A stretch of DNA of 56,317 nucleotides from Collinsella sp. Its GTDB lineage: Bacteria; Actinomycetota; Coriobacteriia; Coriobacteriales; Coriobacteriaceae. Under the pieces are notes generated by a model, which saw nothing but the letters and a program-made list of their open reading frames with translations, searched no databases and was not told the origin of the DNA. Made by a program: the position numbers and the translations under genes. The number at the start of each line of letters is the position of its first letter. Position 1 is the stretch's first letter. The stretch covers positions 1 to 56,317 of the forward strand of contig JAHAGQ010000013.1 in NCBI GenBank assembly GCA_018373675.1. Reading direction: 5' to 3'. Shown here in pieces: positions 35,757-43,854 of the stretch.

Positions 35757-36958
35757 CGCTCAAGCTGAGCCAGCAGCTCCTCGACGACCTCGACGGCATC
35801 GCCGACAACCTTGTACTGGGCAGTACCAAAAATGGGGGCATCCGGGTCCTCGTTGATGGCGATAATGCACTCAGCCCCACCGATGCCGGCAAGATGCTGG
35901 ATGGCGCCCGAAACACCGATACTCACGAGAAGCTTGGGCGAAACCGATACGCCCGTCTGGCCAATCTGATGGCGATACTCCAACCAGCCGGCCTCCACGA
36001 CAGGTCGCGTGCAGCCAAGCTCGGCTCCCAGAGCCTCGGCGAGCCTTCGCATCAGCGGCAGATTTTTCTTGGAACCAATGCCGCGACCCACCACGACCAG
36101 GCGCTCGGCATCGGCGATCGAAGCCTGCTGTCCCCACTCCTCGGCGGGAATCGAGATCTCGACACGAGCCTTAGCATCATCCGCAAGTGATATCTGGGTG
36201 ATCGTGCCGGAGCGGCCGTAGTCAAAGTCGGGCGCCATAAAGATACCGGAGCGCACCGTTGCCATCTGCGGACGGTGGTTGGGGCAAATGATGGTGGCCA
36301 TCAAGTTGCCGCCAAACGCCGGGCGCGTCTGCTGCAGTAGGCCCGTCTCCGCATCCATCGAAAGCACGGTGCAGTCGGCCGTAAGACCCGTCTGCAAACG
36401 CACGGCAACGCCGGGTGCCAGCTCGCGGCCAAACGCAGTCGCGCCGTACAGAATTGCCTCGGGTTTGCGTTCGGCTACCAAATCGCAGATCAAGTGGGCG
36501 TAGACCTCCGCATCGTTTTGGCGCAGACGCTCGTCGCGACAGGCCAGGACTTCGTCGGCGCCCGCGCAAACCAGATGTTCCAGGTCCCCGAGCGAGCCCT
36601 CGGGGCTCATGCCGACCAGTGCCACCAGACGGCAGCCGCGAGCATCGGCAAGCTCGCGCCCCTTGCCCATGAGCTCGTAGGCCACGGGAGCCACGGCGTC
36701 GTGCTCGTCAGTCTGCACGAAGACCCAAATGTCTCGATATGCATCAAGGTCCACCGCACCAGCGGCCTCGTCACGCTCGATCGAGATAGCGTTGACGGGG
36801 CAGGCGTCGACACATCCGCCGCATAGGATGCAGCCGTCGGTTACGCGGGCGCAACGGTTGGGCCGCTCGCCTTCCACTACGATGCCGCCCGAGGCACAGG
36901 CGCGAACGCAGCGACCGCAGCCGATACAGGCTTCGCTATCGATAATCAGTCCGCTCAT
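35753..36958 (-). CDS. etfA: electron transfer flavoprotein alpha with ferredoxin domain
   Basis: A 401-residue EtfA with an N-terminal ferredoxin-like domain. Two 4Fe-4S motifs, CIGCGRCVRAC and CILCGGCVDACP, lie in the first 60 residues. The C-terminal FAD-binding domain has VGRGIGSKKNLPLMRR and GVSVSPKLLVSIGVSGAIQHLAGI. This fused form is found in the electron-bifurcating lactate dehydrogenase of Acetobacterium (LctC), where the cluster passes electrons between ferredoxin and flavin. The start directly follows the etfB stop. Cotranscribed with etfB and the dehydrogenase. Confidence 0.92.
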   Translation of the reverse strand: MSGLIIDSEACIGCGRCVRACASGGIVVEGERPNRCARVTDGCILCGGCVDACPVNAISIERDEAAGAVDLDAYRDIWVFVQTDEHDAVAPVAYELMGKGRELADARGCRLVALVGMSPEGSLGDLEHLVCAGADEVLACRDERLRQNDAEVYAHLICDLVAERKPEAILYGATAFGRELAPGVAVRLQTGLTADCTVLSMDAETGLLQQTRPAFGGNLMATIICPNHRPQMATVRSGIFMAPDFDYGRSGTITQISLADDAKARVEISIPAEEWGQQASIADAERLVVVGRGIGSKKNLPLMRRLAEALGAELGCTRPVVEAGWLEYRHQIGQTGVSVSPKLLVSIGVSGAIQHLAGIGGAECIIAINEDPDAPIFGTAQYKVVGDAVEVVEELLAQLER

Positions 36959-37774
36959 CTATGCCATCCCCTCGATAATCTTGGCAAGTTTTACCGCCTG
37001 CTCGGACGCCGTTCCCTCAACGGCCTCGCACGTTTGATCACGGTCGGGCACAAACGAGCGCACGACCTGCGTCGGTGATCCGGCAAGGCCGCAACGCGAG
37101 GGATCGGCGTTCACGTCGGCGGCACTGACCACGCGCACGTCCGCCTCCTCTGCCGCGCGAATACCGGCAATACTCGGCATACGCAACTGGCCAATCTCCT
37201 TGGCGGTCGTCATCGCGCACGGCATCTCAAGGTACACCGTCTCCTCGCCGGCATCGCATCCGTGAACGAGCGCCAGCGAGCCACACGTCGTAAAGCCCGC
37301 GCTTTGCACGCAGCTCACGTCGGTCACGCAGGGGATCTCAAAGGCACCGGCAAGCTCGGGGCCGATCTGGGCCGTATCGCCGTCCACTGCCATCTTGCCG
37401 CAGATGAGCAGGTCGAAGTCCTCGTCGAGCGCCTCGATGCCGCACTTGAGGGCATAGGTGGTTGCCAGGGTATCGGCACCTGCAAAGGCGCGATCGGTCA
37501 GCAGCAGCGCGTCGTCGGCACCTCGAGCGATGCAGTCGCGCAGCAGCGACTCGGTCGCGGGGATGCCCATCGACACCACCGTTACGCGTACGTCCATGCC
37601 AAAGCCGATAAAGTCGTCTTTCAGCGCCAGCGCGCATTCCAAAGCGCTCGCATCAAAGGGATTAATGACCGCCTGCTTGCCATCGCGCACGGTGGTATTG
37701 GTCTTGGGGTCCATCTTGACCTCGGTGCTTCCCGGCACCGCCTTGACGCACACCACCATATGGAAATCGCTCAT
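36959..37774 (-). CDS. etfB: electron transfer flavoprotein beta
   Basis: A 271-residue EtfB, the partner of EtfA; it holds a flavin that in bifurcating complexes receives electrons from NADH. MVVCVKAVPGSTEVKMDPKTNT and ICGKMAVDGDTAQIGPELA are the family signatures; the GDTAQIGP motif is typical of the bifurcating group. The ATG at 37774 lies nine bases past AAGGGGG, better spaced than the GTG at 37780. It overlaps nothing but starts three bases from the ldh stop. Confidence 0.92.
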   Translation of the reverse strand: MSDFHMVVCVKAVPGSTEVKMDPKTNTTVRDGKQAVINPFDASALECALALKDDFIGFGMDVRVTVVSMGIPATESLLRDCIARGADDALLLTDRAFAGADTLATTYALKCGIEALDEDFDLLICGKMAVDGDTAQIGPELAGAFEIPCVTDVSCVQSAGFTTCGSLALVHGCDAGEETVYLEMPCAMTTAKEIGQLRMPSIAGIRAAEEADVRVVSAADVNADPSRCGLAGSPTQVVRSFVPDRDQTCEAVEGTASEQAVKLAKIIEGMA

Positions 37775-37776
37775 CT

Positions 37777-39378
37777 TCACGCACCCCCTTTCTGGACAAG
37801 CTCATCCAAGAGCTTCTCCGAAAACAGGTTGCCGCGACCCAGCTGCCCGTCGGGATCGAGCTGGAGCTTGAGCCGCGCCGACTCGACCATGGCCTCGTGA
37901 CCGTACATCGTCTCTAAGAAGCCCGCCTTGATCTTGCCGACGCCGTGCTCGGCAGAAACGGCACCGCCCATAGCCGTTACCTCCGCAGCCCACTGGGCAA
38001 ACAGCTCGCCACCGCGACGGTAGTCCTGCGCATCGCGCGGCAGGATGTTCACATGCAGATGGTTGTTACCGATGTGCCCCCAGGCAGCAGATTCAAGCCC
38101 GCTTTCGGCCAGTGTGCGGCGATAGAGGACCACGACATCGGCAAGGCGTGCATTGGGCACCGACATGTCCGAACCCAGTTTGGTGATGGTGGGATCCGTG
38201 CGGCGACGCTCGTCGATAAGCATATTGACGCTCTCGGGGACCGCATGGCGGAAGAACCGCTGGCACTCGCGATCAACCTCGGTGCGCGCGACCCATGTCG
38301 CATCGTCGCGGCCACCCGCAAACTCGAGCACCCATCCCAGGTGGTACAGTTCCTCGGTCGCCTGGGCCTCGTCATCGCAGTCGAGCTCCACGTACACACA
38401 GACCTTGGCCTCTTTGTCGAGCGCCGGCAGCGAGGCAAACGCCGTCGACTGCTCGCGCTGGCGACGTAGAATATCCAGGGCGCCAGCGTCGAAGTACTCG
38501 ATGGCAGCCGCATGGGACAGGACGGGACGCACGGAATCGGTAAAGGACACGGCCTTGTCTTCGCTATCGAAAAAGCAGCTCACACCCCAAACGACCGCAG
38601 GCGCCGCCTGCAGGGCAATCTCGAGCTCGGTGATAACGCCGAGCGTGCCGCAAGCACCGATAAAGAGGTCGATGGCGTCCATTTCGTCCGCAACGAAATA
38701 GCCTGAGGCATTTTTTGTCTTGGGCATGGTATAGCCGGGAAGATCGAGCTCGAGCGTACGGCCCACTGCCGTCACGAGCGACAGGTGGCGGCCCTGGGCA
38801 AAAGCCTCGCCGCGCTGAAGCTCAAGCAAATCGCCATCAGCCAGCGCGACGTGGAGTCCCGTGATATGTGGGCGCATGGGACCGTAGGCGTAGCTGCGGG
38901 CACCAGAGGCGTTACATGCCGCCATGCCGCCCAGACAGGCAGATGCCTCGGTGGGATCGGTGGGAAAGAACTGCTCGGGGGCCTCTTGGAACTCCTCGTA
39001 GGCCTCAAGCGATGCCTGGTCCCAACCAGCAGTCGGCAGCACCTTCTTGCTCAGCTGCTTGCGCAGCTCCGAGAGCACAACGCCCGGCTCCACGCGCAGC
39101 AGAAATTGGCCTTGTTCATCGCGGCGAAGGCCCAAGTAGCGATTCATACGGGAAGTATTGAGGATATGCCCGCCGTGGGGCACGGCACCGGCGGCAAGGC
39201 CGGTTCGGGCGCCCTGAACCGTTACCGGGACACGCTCGGCATGGAGCTTTTCCAAAATGGCACGGACCTCGTCTTCCGTTGTCGGAAACGAGATGCTCGA
39301 GGCCTCGCCCGATGCGCGAGACTCATCGCGACCATACTCTTCGAACTCGTCGGTGAAGGGTTTGATGGTTGCAGACAC
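37777..39378 (-). CDS. FAD-linked D-lactate dehydrogenase
   Basis: A 533-residue FAD-binding oxidoreductase of the GlcD/D-lactate dehydrogenase type. The FAD-binding PCMH domain has PVTVQGARTGLAAGAVP and GGMAACNASGARSYAYG; the C-terminal cap has WGHIGNNHLHVN and SAEHGVGKIK. With the adjoining EtfBA it matches the lactate dehydrogenase-Etf complex, which couples lactate oxidation with NAD reduction by using reduced ferredoxin. The GTG start follows AAGGGGAG. Other 2-hydroxy acids are possible substrates. Confidence 0.88.
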   Translation of the reverse strand: MSATIKPFTDEFEEYGRDESRASGEASSISFPTTEDEVRAILEKLHAERVPVTVQGARTGLAAGAVPHGGHILNTSRMNRYLGLRRDEQGQFLLRVEPGVVLSELRKQLSKKVLPTAGWDQASLEAYEEFQEAPEQFFPTDPTEASACLGGMAACNASGARSYAYGPMRPHITGLHVALADGDLLELQRGEAFAQGRHLSLVTAVGRTLELDLPGYTMPKTKNASGYFVADEMDAIDLFIGACGTLGVITELEIALQAAPAVVWGVSCFFDSEDKAVSFTDSVRPVLSHAAAIEYFDAGALDILRRQREQSTAFASLPALDKEAKVCVYVELDCDDEAQATEELYHLGWVLEFAGGRDDATWVARTEVDRECQRFFRHAVPESVNMLIDERRRTDPTITKLGSDMSVPNARLADVVVLYRRTLAESGLESAAWGHIGNNHLHVNILPRDAQDYRRGGELFAQWAAEVTAMGGAVSAEHGVGKIKAGFLETMYGHEAMVESARLKLQLDPDGQLGRGNLFSEKLLDELVQKGGA

Positions 39379-39723
39379 GCGAACTCCCCTTTAGCTAACT
39401 ACAGTGTTTGCAGGGAGATGTTACCGCATCGTTTCGTCGACGTGTTCGAGACCGTCTCCATAATTGGCGATTTTTACGTTCGTGCAATTCGGCGAGCGGC
39501 TTGATTTCCTCGGCAGACGATGCTTTTGACACATATGGCCCCGCCGTCGCCGACCGCGCGATTGTCGCTTGAAAAAAGTTGGAGTATTTTTTGCCGCCTT
39601 TTACCTGCGGAGACACCAATCCGTCAAGCATTTGGTCAGCAATTGGTCAAGTAGTGGCTGATACCGTCGGCATCGACAGCCAAAACCGACAGAAGTTTTG
39701 GCCCCAGAAGCAGGGAGGTTCCC
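39379..39723. other. gene-free stretch before the surface-protein operon
   Basis: About 345 bases. No credible gene. A TTGAAA at about 39569 with a T-rich stretch after it and a near-tandem TTGGTCA pair at about 39642-39660 may be promoter and operator elements for the downstream operon; this is inference. Confidence 0.4.
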
Positions 39724-40020
39724 ATGGCATATTACTGGCCCCAGTACGGCATCGCCATCGAAGTCGACGACGATCCCCATCTCCTGCCTTTCGACGAAGA
39801 GGCATTCCCCGATACGACGGTCTACCACGTTACCACCGATGTGATCTGCGACCCCGAGTCGTTCTCGGCGCTCGCCCACCGCATCGCGCATATCCACGCC
39901 ATCGAGCTCCCTCCCGACTTCGACGAGCTTGTCTACTCACGCCGCCTGATGCTTCATATGCTCTTTGGAGCGAACCCGTCCACCTTTGCGCGCATCTATA
40001 CCGCCAAGGATGCCGCATGA
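39724..40020 (+). CDS. hypothetical protein, 98 residues
   Basis: A small acidic protein without signal peptide or membrane span, so probably cytoplasmic. MAYYWPQYGIAIEV begins it; no family is recognised. CAGGGAGGTTCCC precedes the ATG. Its stop overlaps the ATG of the next gene (ATGA), so the two are translated together. It starts a run of five genes for small, secreted or anchored proteins; a regulator or chaperone role would be a guess. Confidence 0.65.
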   Translation: MAYYWPQYGIAIEVDDDPHLLPFDEEAFPDTTVYHVTTDVICDPESFSALAHRIAHIHAIELPPDFDELVYSRRLMLHMLFGANPSTFARIYTAKDAA

Positions 40021-40526
40021 GCGCGAAGAAGCCACCCCACTTTGCAGGCCCGGGTCGTCGCAAGAAGCTCATCGTTGCCTGCTTGGCCATCGTCTGTGCC
40101 CTTGTCGCCGTAGGACTATACGCTTGGCAGTCGCAGCCCGTACCCGAGGCGGGCGCTTCGGTTACGACGGCCGAGGGCAAAACGCGTCAGGAAATCCAAG
40201 ATGAGCTCGACGCCATCGTCCGCGACAACATGATGACGATTTCGGTCGCACCGGTCGCTCAGCTGCAGGAGGACGGCAAGCTGCGCGTCAACGTGCAAAA
40301 CGTCCAAGACAATAAATTTCCCCAGCGATTCCGCGTCATCCAAAACGACGAGACCATGTACGAATCCGGTGTGGTCGAGACTGGCAAGACAATCGAGACG
40401 TGCCCCGCCGGCGACATCAAAGAAGGCGAGGCGTATATCGAGATCCAGGCGCTTGACGCCAAGACCTATGACAGTCACGGCAACCCGACGCGCGTCAAGG
40501 TACGGGTTGAGCAAGCCGAGAACTAG
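40017..40526 (+). CDS. membrane-anchored hypothetical protein
   Basis: A 169-residue protein with a basic N-terminus, one hydrophobic helix at about residues 17-37 (LIVACLAIVCALVAVGLYAW), and an exported domain rich in beta-strand pattern (VAPVAQLQEDGKLRVNVQN). No lipobox is seen, so it stays as a single-pass membrane protein. It overlaps the previous gene by four bases. Function unknown. Confidence 0.68.
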   Translation: MSAKKPPHFAGPGRRKKLIVACLAIVCALVAVGLYAWQSQPVPEAGASVTTAEGKTRQEIQDELDAIVRDNMMTISVAPVAQLQEDGKLRVNVQNVQDNKFPQRFRVIQNDETMYESGVVETGKTIETCPAGDIKEGEAYIEIQALDAKTYDSHGNPTRVKVRVEQAEN

Positions 40527-40617
40527 CTTTTCCGGCCGACGCGACACCGCGCGCAATTCACCAGCATTCGTCCAATCATCGCGGGGACGGCCCCGCGGCG
40601 AATAGAAAGGAACGACC

Positions 40618-41217
40618 ATGGACATCACCAGGAACATGAACGGAGCCAGAGCGCTCGTCGTGGGCGCAGGGCTCGCGCTCGCGCTCGCAATGGGCGCCGC
40701 CCCGACGCCAGCTATGGCAGCCGGGCGCGTTGGAACCACGAAGGTAATGGTCAGGACCGAGATCGACAACGTTGAGTTCAAAGTTCCGACGGTTATTCCC
40801 TTCGTCGCCAAGGCCGACGGCACGCTTCAGGGCCCCTCAGAAGACGCGACCACCATCGACAATCATTCGGCCTACGGCATCCATGTCACCAACATGAAGA
40901 TCGATGCCATGAACACCTGGACCATTGCCGCCGACGCCAAGGCCGGAACCGCGCAGAACTCCATCGACTTTAAGGTCGGCCCCGACGGCGCACTCCAGAA
41001 CGCCAGCGCCGCAATGCAGGGGACGGGCCTCGATCTTTCCAAGAATGCAGCCTTCGACATGGGCTACCAGGGCATTGCCGGCGGCACGGACAAAATCAAG
41101 CTCAAGACAAGCGGAAACGTCGCCCGCGTCACGCGCGACATCTTCCGCGTAACCGGCGAAGGCGATCAGGTTGCGACGATCACCTGGACGGTCGAGCCCG
41201 GTGCGCACACGGCATAA
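40618..41217 (+). CDS. secreted surface protein of unknown family
   Basis: A 199-residue protein with a signal peptide ending AMAAG (about residue 35). The mature part has the motif KVPTVIPFVAKADGTLQGPS and ends with a QVATITWTVEPG-like strand, a pattern I associate with secreted proteins of gut Actinobacteria and Firmicutes and slightly with WxL-like domains. It has no anchor motif, so it is secreted or bound to partners. GAAAGGAACGACC precedes the ATG. Confidence 0.65.
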   Translation: MDITRNMNGARALVVGAGLALALAMGAAPTPAMAAGRVGTTKVMVRTEIDNVEFKVPTVIPFVAKADGTLQGPSEDATTIDNHSAYGIHVTNMKIDAMNTWTIAADAKAGTAQNSIDFKVGPDGALQNASAAMQGTGLDLSKNAAFDMGYQGIAGGTDKIKLKTSGNVARVTRDIFRVTGEGDQVATITWTVEPGAHTA

Positions 41218-41482
41218 GGCCGTCGCCCTGGCCGCCGCCGTCAGCATCCTAGCGTTTGGGCCAGCCATGGCCTTTGCCCAGCAAGAACAGGCGCAGGCCG
41301 CCACGCAAGTGACGGTCGACCTCTCGGAGCTCGACCGCGGCGACCGCGAGGAACCGTTGGCGCAGACAGGCGACAGACGATGGCTCTTGGCAGCAGGCGC
41401 CACAGCAGCAGGCGCAGGAACCGCCGGCCTCGGTCTGCACATCAAACGCAGCCAGAAACAAAACATGGACAGGCCGCACTAA
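41201..41482 (+). CDS. tiny LAQTG wall-anchored peptide
   Basis: A 93-residue protein made of a signal peptide (to about residue 26, ending AFA), about 32 mature residues, an LAQTG sortase-type motif, a hydrophobic helix and a basic tail (IKRSQKQ). If processed, only about 30 residues remain on the wall. LAQTG departs from LPXTG at the second place but is used by some sortases. The GTG at 41201 gives a normal signal length; a TTG at 41171 is in frame but badly spaced. It overlaps the previous gene by 17 bases. Confidence 0.65.
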   Translation: MRTRHKAVALAAAVSILAFGPAMAFAQQEQAQAATQVTVDLSELDRGDREEPLAQTGDRRWLLAAGATAAGAGTAGLGLHIKRSQKQNMDRPH

Positions 41483-41500
41483 ATTAGCTAAGGAGACCCC

Positions 41501-42931
41501 ATGGCATCGAAGAACCTTTTGCCCGTCGTCGCACTCTGCGGCGCGCTCGCAACCGGAACGCCTGTCGCCGCTTGGGCGACTCCCGTCATGGCAGGCTCCT
41601 TACCAGCAGCCCTAAGTTCCGCACCAAATCCGTCGAGCGCCATTGCGTGCAAGCGTTTTTCGATCGCACAGGCCGCAATCTCGACCTCGGGATGCCTTCG
41701 TCGTAATACGGACGGCTCGATAGTCGTGGATATCAATCGTTCGAACAAGGCAAACGGCTCCCAGGCGGGGTGCGCCGTCTGCACGTGGCGCTCGGTTGTG
41801 CTCGATGCAGATGGCGATCCATGCAATTTAGAGCTGCGCATCGACATCGCTTCGGTCGATGACTCGGCGAACGGAGCGAAGGTCGCCTTCGACGATGCGT
41901 TTTTCGAGAAAGGAGGCGGTATATGTCTGGGCTGCGCCGCCGCGAATGCAGACGACACGCAGCCCACCCTCTCATTCACGGCATCGTTGCGGCTGACCAA
42001 AGCCGGTACCGATGCCATCGCGGCGGGAGAAGCGTCCCTGCTGTTCTACGCCGTCAGTACCAAAGACACAGACGCTCATTTCGAGAAGCCATCCGGATCA
42101 CTCAGCCTTACACGAGGGATAGAGGCAGGCCCTATTGAAATCGATGCCCGCGCGCAAAGCAGGCAACGCATTCTTGCCGACCCGGCGCTTCTCGAAATGG
42201 AGTGGAACGGATCCGGAGCCATCGGAATTCTCCCCTCCGCGTTTGACGCCAAGACGCTCCCCCCAAACGACGAACCCATCAACGCAACCATACAAGAAGA
42301 GAGCGCGGACAAAGAAGCAGGTGCGGGCGACACGCCGTCGCCGACAAACAGCGTCCCAGCTTCTTTCGAAGCGCCGAATGAGCCCGCTGCCGATCCAAAC
42401 GATCCCGAGTTCGCGGACAGTCTGGGGCTTGCTGATCCTCAAGAGATCGATGAAGGTAACTGCTGCGTGCTTGCCGCGCTCGACCACACGGAGGTCATCG
42501 ACGCTGCGAACATCGAAGTTGCCGCCGCCAATCAGCCCGTCCGCAAGTCGGCTATCATCGCATTTCCTGAATCCATCGAAGTCGTCTTTTTGCCATCGGG
42601 CGAGGTCGTGGCCCCAACACTGCTCACCTTGTTGGGCGCCAAGAATACTCGAAACGAAATTAAAAAGGTCACAGTTGTCGACCCTGCAACCACCGCCAAG
42701 CTGCGTCTATACGCCGTTGCTCCAGACGGAGGCAAGACCTTGGAATTCGATGGCGACACACTCCTAGCCTGGCGACGTCTGGACATTATGCAAGACGTCT
42801 CGTATCAGATCGAACTCGAAGGGTTTGATCGTGCCCGCGATGCCAATATCATCGCCGCGGCTATTGAATCCCCACAGCGGCTTATGACACTGCGCTTTGA
42901 ATACTATCCCTATGTCCCGACAACCACCTGA
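41501..42931 (+). CDS. large secreted protein, unknown family
   Basis: A 476-residue protein with a signal peptide (AWATPVMA, about residue 31). The N-terminal part holds cysteine pairs (GCAVC, CLGC, NCC) that may form disulphides. An acidic proline- and serine-rich linker (about 255-310) is followed by a C-terminal beta-rich domain with SIEVVFLPSGEVVAP. No anchor or known domain is recognised. AAGGAGACCCC precedes the ATG, 18 bases after the LAQTG gene. Fifth gene of the run. Confidence 0.65.
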   Translation: MASKNLLPVVALCGALATGTPVAAWATPVMAGSLPAALSSAPNPSSAIACKRFSIAQAAISTSGCLRRNTDGSIVVDINRSNKANGSQAGCAVCTWRSVVLDADGDPCNLELRIDIASVDDSANGAKVAFDDAFFEKGGGICLGCAAANADDTQPTLSFTASLRLTKAGTDAIAAGEASLLFYAVSTKDTDAHFEKPSGSLSLTRGIEAGPIEIDARAQSRQRILADPALLEMEWNGSGAIGILPSAFDAKTLPPNDEPINATIQEESADKEAGAGDTPSPTNSVPASFEAPNEPAADPNDPEFADSLGLADPQEIDEGNCCVLAALDHTEVIDAANIEVAAANQPVRKSAIIAFPESIEVVFLPSGEVVAPTLLTLLGAKNTRNEIKKVTVVDPATTAKLRLYAVAPDGGKTLEFDGDTLLAWRRLDIMQDVSYQIELEGFDRARDANIIAAAIESPQRLMTLRFEYYPYVPTTT

Positions 42932-43049
42932 GGCTTAAATGCCGCGCATCATTCCTAATACCACTTATATAACGTATTAGATGAGTCGCGATGTACCTCG
43001 CATTTCGTTCTGCTACGATTGCCACGTTGGCATCAATACAGGAGGGCTC

Positions 43050-43766
43050 ATGCCGGGCTTGGGAACAATCATCAACGTTGTGCTTTTAGTTGCGGGCGGT
43101 CTTTTGGGATTAGCGGGCGGCCGCTTCATCACACCGCGCATCCAAGACACGCTCATGAAAGCATCGGGGCTGTGCGTCCTGTTTATCGGCCTTGGCGGCA
43201 CCATGCAAAAGATGCTCCTTATCGATGGGAAGGCGCTAGCGACCACCGGCACCACCATGCTCATCGTCTCGTTCGCCCTCGGCTCGCTCATCGGCGAGGC
43301 CATCAACTTGGAGGCCGCCATCGAGAACCTTGGCGAATGGCTCAAGCGCAAAACCGGCAGCGAGGGCGATAACGAGTTCACCAACGCTTTTGTCTCGACT
43401 TCACTCACCGTGTGTATCGGCGCCATGGCCATTGTGGGATCGATCCAGGACGGTCTGCTCGGTGACTGGTCAACGCTTGCCCTGAAAGGCGCATTGGACT
43501 GCATCATCGTCTGCACCATGACGGCGTCGCTCGGACGCGGCTGCATTTTCTCCGCCCTGCCCGTCGCCGTGTTCCAGGGGACGATCACGCTGTTTGCCGG
43601 CGCACTCTCCCCCATCATGACTACGGCAGCCCTCGACAGCCTTTCGCTCGTAGGCTCCATGCTCATCTTCTGCGTCGGCGTCAACCTCATCCGTCCTCAG
43701 ACCTTCCGCACGGCCAATATGCTCCCCTCCGTCGTCATCGCCGTCATCTACGCCCTCCTGTTCTAA
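43050..43766 (+). CDS. DUF554 membrane protein
   Basis: A 238-residue membrane protein with about seven helices of the DUF554/YqgA-like family. PGLGTIINVVLLVAGGLLG at the start, GSLIGEAINLEAAIENLGEWLK, and SLTVCIGAMAIVGSIQDGL in the middle match the family. Its function is not known to me; possible transport has been suggested for relatives. The ATG at 43050 is preceded by AGGAGGGCTC. It precedes the TerB cassette by 88 bases but the latter has its own promoter. Confidence 0.83.
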   Translation: MPGLGTIINVVLLVAGGLLGLAGGRFITPRIQDTLMKASGLCVLFIGLGGTMQKMLLIDGKALATTGTTMLIVSFALGSLIGEAINLEAAIENLGEWLKRKTGSEGDNEFTNAFVSTSLTVCIGAMAIVGSIQDGLLGDWSTLALKGALDCIIVCTMTASLGRGCIFSALPVAVFQGTITLFAGALSPIMTTAALDSLSLVGSMLIFCVGVNLIRPQTFRTANMLPSVVIAVIYALLF

Positions 43767-43808
43767 ATCTATCTACGCAGCAGTATCTCGAACACCTGTT
43801 TGATGCTG

Positions 43809-43817
43809 TGCTATGAT
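43809..43817 (+). promoter_or_regulatory. extended -10 promoter of the TerB cassette
   Basis: TG-C-TATGAT is a good extended -10 box, 38 bases ahead of the GTG start. A -35 box is weak. Confidence 0.5.
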
Positions 43818-43854
43818 ATGAGGTCACCGTAGCTGCGTTAGGAGAGGAGAAGCG

